Shown here: piece by piece, positions 58,740-64,000 of the stretch | Layout of the letters: the number at the start of each line of letters is the position of its first letter | Position numbering within the stretch: the first letter of the stretch is position 1 | From: CAVROP01 sp050012175 | Lineage (GTDB): Bacteria; Acidobacteriota; Terriglobia; UBA7540 | NCBI GenBank assembly: GCA_050012175.1 | Contig: JBEKHR010000024.1 | Location: 18,952 to 82,951, forward strand | Direction: 5' to 3' | Length of the DNA: 64,000 bases | Position numbers and translations under genes: made by a program | The notes under the pieces: generated by a model | Databases searched by the model: none | What the model was told of the DNA's origin: nothing | What the model saw: only the letters and a program-made list of their open reading frames with translations

Positions 58740-60026
58740 TTAAACCTTCGCAGCGATGACGCGTCGCGATTCGTAAAGCGGGAATTGCTCGGTCAGGGCT
58801 TCGACCTGGCTGTGGATTCGCCTCTGCACGGACTCATCTTCAACGCTGTGCAGCACCTCGGCGATCCAGTGCGCGATGAGCTCCATCTGCGGCTCCCGGA
58901 GCCCGCGCGTGGTGACGGCGGGCGTGCCGATGCGGATGCCGCTGGCGACCATGGGAGGGTTCGTATCGAAAGGAATGACGTTCTTGTTGACGGTGATGCC
59001 GGCGTTTCCCAGGGCCTTTTCGGCCTCCTTGCCTGTTACCTTGTTTGAAAACACATCCACCAGCATCAGGTGAGTGTCGGTGCCGCCGGAGACGATGCGG
59101 AAGCCATTGCCGGCCAGGGCATCGGCCAACCTCCGGGCGTTCAGCACGATCTGCTTCTGGTATTCGTGAAACTCCGGCTGAAGGGCTTCCTGGAAGCAGA
59201 CGGCCTTGGCAGCGATGACGTGCATCAAGGGCCCACCCTGGATACCGGGGAACACGATCTTGTCGAGCTCCTTTGCATACTGCGCCTTGGAGAAGACCGC
59301 GCCCCCGCGCGGCCCGCGCAAAGTCTTGTGCGTGGTGGTGGTGACGAAATCCGCGTGGGGAATGGGGCTGGGATGGAGGCCTGCCGCGATAAGCCCCGCG
59401 ATGTGCGCCATATCCACCATCAGCAGCGCGCCGCTCTGTTTGGCGATGGCGGCGAAGCGCTCGAAATCCAGGAGGCGCGGGTAAGCGCTGGCGCCGGCCA
59501 CGATGAGCCTTGGCTTGTGCTCCTGAGCCAGCCGCTCGAGCTCGTCGTAGTCAACTGTCTCCGTGTCCTTCCGTACGCCGTAAGAAACGATCTTGTACAA
59601 CTTCCCGGAGAAGTTCAGCGGGTGCCCGTGCGTCAGGTGGCCGCCGTGGGCAAGGCTCATGCCCAGCAGGGTGTCGCCCGGCTTGAGCACGGTCATATAA
59701 ACGGCCTGGTTGGCCTGGCTGCCGGAGTGCGCCTGCACGTTGGCGTGCTCCGCCCCGAAGAGCTTCTTGGCGCGCTCGATGGCCAGGGTCTCAGCCACGT
59801 CTACAAACTCGCAACCGCCGTAGTAGCGCTTGCCCGGCAATCCCTCGGCATACTTGTTGGTCATCACGGACCCGAGGGCCTCGAGCACCGCCTCGCTGAC
59901 GAAATTCTCCGAAGCGATCAGCTCCAGCGTCCGCGCCTGGCGGTCAACCTCCAGGTCGAGGGCCTGGGCGATTTCGGGGTCAACTTCGCGCAAGGAGCGT
60001 GAACGTAAAGGGAGGGAAGTGCTCAT
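58740..60026 (-). CDS. glyA: Serine hydroxymethyltransferase
   Basis: This 428-residue PLP enzyme interconverts serine and glycine with methylene-THF, the main one-carbon donor. Motifs are TLELIASENFVSEAVLEALG, MTNKYAEGLPGKRYYGGCEF, ANVQAHSGSQANQAVYMTVL, GHLTHGHPLNFSGKLY, the Schiff-base Lys in DFVTTTTHKTLRGPRGGAVF, and GIRIGTPAVTTRGLREPQM. Its ATG overlaps the rpiB stop (ATGA), so rpiB and glyA are co-translated. The pair rpiB-glyA is common in bacteria. Confidence 0.97.
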   Translation of the reverse strand: MSTSLPLRSRSLREVDPEIAQALDLEVDRQARTLELIASENFVSEAVLEALGSVMTNKYAEGLPGKRYYGGCEFVDVAETLAIERAKKLFGAEHANVQAHSGSQANQAVYMTVLKPGDTLLGMSLAHGGHLTHGHPLNFSGKLYKIVSYGVRKDTETVDYDELERLAQEHKPRLIVAGASAYPRLLDFERFAAIAKQSGALLMVDMAHIAGLIAAGLHPSPIPHADFVTTTTHKTLRGPRGGAVFSKAQYAKELDKIVFPGIQGGPLMHVIAAKAVCFQEALQPEFHEYQKQIVLNARRLADALAGNGFRIVSGGTDTHLMLVDVFSNKVTGKEAEKALGNAGITVNKNVIPFDTNPPMVASGIRIGTPAVTTRGLREPQMELIAHWIAEVLHSVEDESVQRRIHSQVEALTEQFPLYESRRVIAAKV

Positions 60027-60484
60027 ACTCTTTTCTCCAAGTGATAGCGTTGGTCAATGGCGTCGATCTTCTCCACCCGCCGCTCGTGGTGTCCCCCGGC
60101 GAAAGGGGTTGAGAGCCATGTGTCCACAATTTGATGCATGCTTGCTTCGTCAATCATGCGGCCGCCCAGGGTGAGGACGTTGGCGTCATTATGCTCGCGG
60201 GCCATGCGCGCGGAAATCGTATCGTTGGCAGCCGCGGCGCGAATGCCCGGGACTTTGTTGGCGGCAATCATCATCCCGATGCCCGTCCCGCACACCAGCA
60301 CCCCGTAATCGGCCTGCTTTGCCGCCACCTGCGCCGCTACCTTCTCCGCGAAGTCGGGATAGTCCACGCGCTCTGAGTTCGATGGGCCGTGGTCTTCAAC
60401 CTCCAGGCCTTTGCTATTCAGGTACTCGCGGATTTTCTCCTTCAAGGCAAAACCCACATGGTCTGCCGCCAGTGCAATCTTCAT
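60023..60484 (-). CDS. rpiB: Ribose-5-phosphate isomerase B
   Basis: The 153-residue protein (KIALAADHVGFALKEKIREY, DYPDFAEKVAAQVAAKQADY, LVCGTGIGMMIAANKVPGIR, AARANDTISARMAREHNDAN-type segment, NVLTLGGRMIDEASMHQIV) is a standard RpiB. The active-site Cys is in VCGTGIGM and His in ADHVGF and REHNDAN. The start ATG at 60484 has GGTGGGGA upstream; longer frames to 60583 add non-homologous residues. It supplies the ribose-5-P/ribulose-5-P step missing from the 35-46 kb cluster. Confidence 0.96.
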   Translation of the reverse strand: MKIALAADHVGFALKEKIREYLNSKGLEVEDHGPSNSERVDYPDFAEKVAAQVAAKQADYGVLVCGTGIGMMIAANKVPGIRAAAANDTISARMAREHNDANVLTLGGRMIDEASMHQIVDTWLSTPFAGGHHERRVEKIDAIDQRYHLEKRV

Positions 60485-60603
60485 TTTCCCCACCCTGGTG
60501 CACCCCTCGAACTCGTCAGGAAGGCTGGTCATGTCTTCCCGGGCCTCCTTTAAGATTCTACCGGACAAGACCCAATGGCGCAAATAACGACTTCCACGTG
60601 AAC

Positions 60604-60674
60604 ATTGAGTGATTGGTTCATTGAATCATTGAGTCATTGGGTCATTTAGTCATTGAATCATTGAGTCATTGAAA
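60604..60674 (+). repeat. Degenerate tandem of TTGAATCATTGAGTCA
   Basis: The word ATTGA(G/A)T(C/G)ATTG recurs about six times with an irregular 8-16-base period. It is upstream of rpiB on the far side of its promoter and is too short and irregular for a CRISPR array. Confidence 0.8.
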
Positions 60675-60700
60675 AGCGGTGCCAAAGCCGCGGGCAATTC

Positions 60701-60761
60701 TGAAGTATGAGCTATGAAGTATCAAGGATGAAGTGTGAAGTATGAAGTATGAAGTATGAAT
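60701..60761 (+). repeat. Degenerate tandem of TGAAGTATGAAGTATGAAG
   Basis: TATGAAGTA words with a 9-10-base period fill about 60 bases. Not a gene. Confidence 0.8.
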
Positions 60762-60795
60762 TCCCCCTTCCTCTCCACTGCTTTCTGCCTACTGC

Positions 60796-60836
60796 CTTTG
60801 AAGTGCCGCAGGTCCGGAGAGCGGGACCTGCGCTAC
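60796..60836. repeat. GCAGGTCC hairpin repeat, copy 3
   Basis: CTTTGAAGTGCCGCAGGTCC, a short spacer, GGGACCTGCGCTAC. Same family as 17355 and 41624. Confidence 0.75.
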
Positions 60837-60911
60837 GCCTGCCTTCTGCCTAGTATCGCTCTTGTGGTTCCTGAATCCTGAATCCTATTCTTCCGCCACC
60901 TACTAACTACC

Positions 60912-61302
60912 TGTTTTTTCAACAACATTCCCGCTTTAAACTCGTAACTACCTGTGTTTTCTATAATATTCCCGCTTTGCTGCGGGCCGTGGAGAGCCGA
61001 CCCTTTGTTTTCACAGACATTCCCGCGTCGTCCGTCATTTTTTGAAGTTACTACTGCTTCCTCTTTCCCTGTGGAGAAGACATTCTGTCCCAGGCTGCTG
61101 TCCGGGCGATGCGTCCCGCCAGCCCGAACTCCCCCAAAAGCAGTCGGCGGTGGGCAGCGGGAGGCGGCAGCAGGCAGTCGGCGGTGGCGAGAAGTAAGAA
61201 GGCAACTCACAATCCATAATTCACTATTCACAATTCAGCATTTTTCTTCCACAACCCCACTTACTAACCTAGCCTATCCTACTCCGCTTGTCAAGAGACA
61301 CG
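60912..61302 (+). repeat. Long iteron-bearing repeat, copy C
   Basis: Units of 23 bp start at 60912, 60953 and 61004 (spacing 41 and 51). They are followed by CCTCTTTCCCTGTGGAGAAG, polypurine words, CAGCATTTTTCTTCCACAAC, CCCACTTACTAACCTAGCCT and TGTCAAGAGACA (61290-61301). It is the third copy and lies alone, 44 kb from copies A and B. Confidence 0.87.
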
Positions 61303-62080
61303 GTGTCCGCGGTGGTGTCCCAATATGGGATGTAGGGCCGGGGCTTGCCCCGGCCAGGCCGTCCCGCCATGGCGGGAGGAATCCACCGGGTGCAAGACAT
61401 GAAAGTAAGGGTTCGAAAGGCCCACAGAGAGCTTCAGATAGCCCGCGCAGCGCGGGGTGCAACCCAGCCCAGGGCGCGAGCCCCATAAGCGCTAGCCGAA
61501 CCGCACGAGGTGGAGTTTCAGCCCGCCATTCCTATTGGCGGGCGGCATAAGTTGGCCCATGGCGCCAGCCACGGGGAAGCGAAACAGCGAAACTCAACAA
61601 GCCCCGGCAGGGGCGACAGAAGGTTCGGGACTGGTCTCAGCCAGCACCCCTTCTTTCGCCCCGCTGGGGCTCAATGGAAACCCTGGCGCCCTCGACCCCA
61701 GGGCTAGCGCCCTGGGCTATCCCGCGAGGCGGGATCGGCCCTACGGGCCTTTGCCCTTGCGTACCCATACGCTCAGACACGTACAACAAATCAAGAAAAA
61801 TGCCTTGGCCTCCACTTTTACGTCGCGCACCCCGCCTCCGGGCTTGACTCGCAGGTTGAGTGGCGTTGTAATTGAGCCTTCCCGGTCGCCAGCCTGAGCA
61901 TTTCTGGGAGGCCAGGCGTCATGAACAATTCCCCCGCCTGTTTTAGGAGGGGGCCATACGGTACATGGCCAGCCCTGCACCGGATGGTACAGGGCCAGAG
62001 GGTGGTAAACCCGCGAATCGTCGATCACCGTTGGCGTTGGTCAAGACCAGTGTAGTTTAAGCACACGTATTGAACCGGGG

Positions 62081-62110
62081 CGGTCGAGAGCTTCACAGCC
62101 CTCTCGACCG
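62081..62110 (+). other. 10-bp perfect stem-loop
   Basis: CGGTCGAGAG (62081-62090) pairs exactly with CTCTCGACCG (62101-62110) around a 10-base loop. No T-run follows. It lies about 210 bases before the membrane-anchored receiver gene; its role is unknown. Confidence 0.4.
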
Positions 62111-62300
62111 GATGCGGAAAGCCGTCTCCAGTGGGAGCGGCGGGATTATCCAGAGTGACCGGGCGGCCTACAACTGCGAGGAAAGTTGTTAGACATGGAG
62201 GAAAGCGTTACGATCAACGCGGTTGCCACCCCGGCTCGCCGCCGGCGGTTTCGTCTTAGGCCGGCTAGCACCGGTTTTGTCCAGGTCAGCCTAATCACGA

Positions 62301-62307
62301 GTTAGCC
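62301..62307 (+). other. GTTAGCC word, possible attC R' core
   Basis: GTTAGCC fits the GTTRRRY core at which integron cassettes join. It lies 17 bases before the receiver gene ATG, where a cassette's 5' boundary would be expected. The left half of a full site was not found, so this is suggestive only. Confidence 0.35.
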
Positions 62308-62323
62308 GCAGGAGAGTCAACTG

Positions 62324-63106
62324 ATGAGCGATCGAATCCAAAGCTTCGGTGAGACAGCCAAGGGGCTGGCGCGCAATCCACTTGGCATCATCGCCCTCTT
62401 CATTGTGCTGGTGTATGGTTTCGCCTCTCTGGTCACGGCCTTCGCTGGGTCCTTCTCAGCCTCGGAGCGACTTCCACTCATCTACTTTCTCATCCTCTTC
62501 CCTGTCCTGGTACTGGTCATCTTCGCGTGGCTGGTGAGCAGGCATAGCGGCAAGCTGTTCGCTCCGAGCGATTTCAAGGACGAGGAGAACTACGTGAGAA
62601 TGCAGATGGCCGTCGTGGCTTCACTCGGTGCGGCAACCGCGAAGGGTCAGAGCCCAGCATCAGAGTCGGAGATACACAAGATCGTCGAAGTGGTCCGAGG
62701 TGCGGGCACAGGGCGCGCGGAACCCGGCGATGGTTGGAGGAACCACATACTGTGGGTAGACGACCGACCGGAAAACAACACGTACGAACGTCAGGCGTTC
62801 GAAGCCATGGGCCTACGGTTCACGTTGGCGCTGTCCACGGACGAAGCATTTGAGAGATTGGCGCAAAACCGGTACGCAGCAATCATCTCCGACATGGGGC
62901 GTCACGAGGGGCCGCGGGAGGGGTACGTTCTTCTAGACAAGTTGCGCAAAGAAGGGGATCGCACACCGCTCTTCTTCTATGCCTCATCGAATGCACCCGA
63001 GCATAAGCGCGAAACGCGCGAACACGGAGGACAAGGCTGCACTAACAACGCGCAAGAGCTGTTCGAGATGGTCACCAGAGCTGTGATCAAGAGGCAGTCG
63101 GCATGA
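62324..63106 (+). CDS. Two-helix membrane-anchored receiver-like protein
   Basis: This 260-residue protein has two hydrophobic segments (residues ~19-40 NPLGIIALFIVLVYGFASLV and ~50-71). A soluble linker follows, then a C-terminal response-regulator receiver-like domain (~140-255): ILWVDDRPENN (acid pair D146-D147), YAAIISDMGRHEGPREG (putative phospho-acceptor D190) and PLFFYASSN. The usual KP pair near the end is missing (GGQGCTNNAQELF). The 2TM part recalls modules fused to conflict-related sensor domains (from memory). AGGAG lies 9 bases before the ATG. An attC-like site follows it, so it may be a cassette gene. Function is unknown. Confidence 0.72.
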   Translation: MSDRIQSFGETAKGLARNPLGIIALFIVLVYGFASLVTAFAGSFSASERLPLIYFLILFPVLVLVIFAWLVSRHSGKLFAPSDFKDEENYVRMQMAVVASLGAATAKGQSPASESEIHKIVEVVRGAGTGRAEPGDGWRNHILWVDDRPENNTYERQAFEAMGLRFTLALSTDEAFERLAQNRYAAIISDMGRHEGPREGYVLLDKLRKEGDRTPLFFYASSNAPEHKRETREHGGQGCTNNAQELFEMVTRAVIKRQSA

Positions 63107-63110
63107 AGGC

Positions 63111-63170
63111 GGCTAACAAGCCGATGCAGCGGAGGGCCCACGGCCGCCGCTGATCGGCAGGACATTAGAC
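63111..63170 (+). other. attC-like integron recombination site 1
   Basis: Five bases after the receiver gene stop lies GGCTAAC (close to RYYYAAC, one mismatch). Then come arms GCCGATGCAGCGG (63120-63132) and CCGCTGATCGGC (63147-63158), which pair perfectly except for one extra base in the left arm, and finally ATTAGAC (close to GTTRRRY, one mismatch). Imperfect arms with an extrahelical base flanked by these cores are the layout of attC sites. Size (about 60 bp) fits. Confidence 0.5.
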
Positions 63171-63227
63171 GGCGCGCACCTCGGCTGCTACAATTAGACC
63201 CGTGCGTCCGAAGGAGGAGGAACTCCC

Positions 63228-63662
63228 ATGCCCAAGAACCCACCGGAGAACATGCCGCGCATCACTCCCTATCTCTACTTCGAAGACGTGGTGAGCGCCC
63301 TGGATTGGCTGGCGCGGACCTTCGGCTTCCGCGAGCGCCTGCGGATGCCCGGCGCGGACGGGAGGATTACGCACGCCGAGATGGAGCTCGCGGACGGCGT
63401 GATCATGATGGGGCACCCGGGGCCGGACTACAGGAACCCCAAGCGGCTCGGTCACGTAACTCAAGCCCTATACGTCTACGTCGACGACGTGGACAAGCAC
63501 TTCGAGCAGGCCAAGGAAGCGGGCGCGAAGATCCTTCAGGAGCCGAAGGATCAGGTTTACGGGGACCGCAGCTACGGAGCTACGGATCCCGAGGGGCATC
63601 ACTGGTACTTCGCCCAGCACGTGCGCGACGTGACGCCTGAGGACATGAAGACGTCCGCATAG
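63228..63662 (+). CDS. VOC (glyoxalase/bleomycin resistance) family protein
   Basis: This 144-residue protein has the paired beta-alpha-beta-beta-beta modules of the vicinal oxygen chelate fold: ITPYLYFEDVVSALDWLART, GFRERLRMPGADGRITHAEM, ALYVYVDDVDKHFEQAKEAG and SYGATDPEGHHWYFAQHV. Metal-ligand candidates are His or Glu in THAEMEL, and DPEGHHWYFAQ. AAGGAGGAGG lies 8 bases before the ATG, a strong ribosome binding site. Members are glyoxalases, dioxygenases or antibiotic-binding proteins, and are common in integron cassettes. It is followed by an attC-like half site. Confidence 0.92.
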   Translation: MPKNPPENMPRITPYLYFEDVVSALDWLARTFGFRERLRMPGADGRITHAEMELADGVIMMGHPGPDYRNPKRLGHVTQALYVYVDDVDKHFEQAKEAGAKILQEPKDQVYGDRSYGATDPEGHHWYFAQHVRDVTPEDMKTSA

Positions 63663-63680
63663 CGTTGACTATGACCGCCG

Positions 63681-63752
63681 GCCTAACAAGCGCTTGCAGC
63701 CGACGGCGGCTGGCGTGACGATGGCCCGCGGACATTATCCGGTCCGCGGGCC
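63681..63752 (+). other. attC-like site 2 (degenerate) merged with stem-loop
   Basis: GCCTAAC (63681-63687) fits RYYYAAC exactly. CAGCCGACGGCGGCTGG then forms a short imperfect stem. No clear GTTRRRY core follows; instead a perfect 11-bp stem GGCCCGCGGAC/GTCCGCGGGCC (63723-63733 and 63742-63752) appears. The site looks half-decayed. Confidence 0.4.
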
Positions 63753-63765
63753 GTCGATTTTGTGT
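63723..63765 (+). terminator. Possible rho-independent terminator
   Basis: An 11-bp stem (63723-63733 with 63742-63752, 8-base loop) is followed by GTCGATTTTGTG, a weak T-run. It could end transcription of the VOC gene; the T-run is short. Confidence 0.45.
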
Positions 63766-63811
63766 CTTGCAGAAAGCTCTGAACAGGCTGCGGAAAAACG
63801 CTTCCCTGCTG

Positions 63812-64000
63812 TCATTCTGAGTTGGGCGGCGCTGGCCCGGTGGACTCGCGGATAACCACTTCGGGGTCGATGGAGAAGCCGCGGCCCTGCACCTGCCCAC
63901 CTTCGGGTGGAACGAGAGCTTCGAACGACAGGCGTCCAATCTTCTCCCGAGGGATGTTGACCGTGGTGAGAGCTGGACAGGCGTACCCGGAGAGACTGAT
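63812..64000 (-). CDS. LacI-family transcriptional regulator, C-terminal fragment
   Basis: The frame is open from the window edge to a TGA at 63812-63814 (63 codons). It reads ISLSGYACPALTTVNIPREK, IGRLSFEALVPPEGG, and FSIDPEVVIRESTGPA, matching the last strands of LacI/GalR sugar-binding domains (PxLTTVxxP...LxxRESTxxP). The rest lies outside. Its ligand cannot be judged. The stop codon lies in GTCATTCTGA, a word that starts repeat elements elsewhere in the window. Confidence 0.82.
   Translation of the reverse strand: MSLSGYACPALTTVNIPREKIGRLSFEALVPPEGGQVQGRGFSIDPEVVIRESTGPAPPNSE

Larger units (their letters stand above)
60485..62323. other. Large gene-free repeat region (about 1.8 kb)
   Basis: No convincing gene lies here. 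In order it has two tandem-word blocks (60604-60674 and 60701-60761), a GCAGGTCC hairpin (60796-60836), CCTGAATCCTGAATCCTATT words, long repeat copy C (60912-61302), GGGCTAGCGCCCTGGG and CCGGGGCTTGCCCCGG hairpins (61330-61740), an unassigned stretch with a 95-codon minus frame (61741-62028), and a 10-bp hairpin at 62081-62110. A CACAGCCCTCTCGACCGG to AGGAAAGCG stretch before 62220 was not identified; it may be a decayed gene or RNA. Confidence 0.7.

Noticed and set aside
60584..60700. Glycine riboswitch for glyA or serine control element
   Set aside because: glyA is preceded directly by rpiB with overlap; the sequence upstream of rpiB is tandem repeat with no aptamer-like core.
60604..60761. 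Possible CRISPR array
   Set aside because: Units are short (9-16 bases), degenerate and without unique spacers; no cas gene is nearby.
61741..62028. 95-codon minus-strand frame
   Set aside because: No domain, no ribosome binding site, low-complexity composition. Kept only as part of an unassigned region.

Overview
The window reads as a chromosome segment of a GC-rich soil or sediment bacterium, most probably an Acidobacteriota (Terriglobia-like) genome. That is inference: it rests on the transaldolase/glucose-6-phosphate isomerase fusion next to zwf and opcA, the fused ftcD beside hutI and hutU, several Tat-exported glycosidases, and intergenic spaces packed with short degenerate word-like repeats. 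No rRNA, tRNA, CRISPR array, phage gene or intact transposase was recognised.

Layout. 1-5 kb: a CorC/HlyC-type CBS protein cut by the window edge, SAM hydrolase plus aldo/keto reductase, and an Nramp metal transporter plus universal stress protein. 5-10 kb: histidine degradation (ftcD, hutI, hutU) with a tiny FmdB zinc ribbon protein. 10-17 kb: a long-chain acyl-CoA synthetase, a secreted protein of unknown function, a two-lobed retropepsin-like protease, and an RHS fragment bracketed by inverted long repeats. 17-27 kb: housekeeping genes (mutT, rimO, yacG, pgpA, an NHL protein, cinA, thpR, plsY, gpsA, a peroxiredoxin). 27-34.5 kb: a ThyA-like protein, a class III aminotransferase, DUF4160/DUF2442 small proteins, an S9 peptidase, a KdgK-like kinase and a broken RelE toxin locus. 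34.7-46.5 kb: a nearly complete pentose phosphate pathway locus (gnd divergent from tkt, tal-pgi, zwf, opcA, pgl, rpe). 46.9-57.8 kb: Tat-exported GH116 and GH2 enzymes, a sugar isomerase-like protein, hpnE and a C45-like hydrolase. 58-60.5 kb: a DUF559 nuclease, a HicB remnant, glyA and rpiB. 60.5-64 kb: a gene-poor repeat region, then two genes each followed by an attC-like site, and the C-terminus of a LacI-type regulator.

Gene interplay. zwf, opcA, pgl, gnd, rpe, tkt and tal-pgi, with rpiB 14 kb away, cover both branches of the pentose phosphate pathway; the Pgi half links them to glycolysis. The hut genes turn urocanate into glutamate and a one-carbon folate unit, and glyA is also a folate one-carbon enzyme. 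plsY, gpsA and pgpA serve phospholipid synthesis.

The most unusual theme is how repeats have entered genes. Repeat DNA appears to supply the tail of three enzymes (each ending VTSDK or VTSDE), the signal peptide of a WD40 protein, a 53-codon in-frame insert in a hydrolase, and the linker of the Tal-Pgi fusion. A miniature element with 23-bp terminal inverted repeats and 8-bp target duplications landed at the Shine-Dalgarno sequence of the GH116 gene, and a relative landed on the opcA stop codon. A ~400-bp repeat with three 23-bp iterons at fixed 41 and 51 bp spacing occurs three times. All calls come from reading the sequence; no database search was run.
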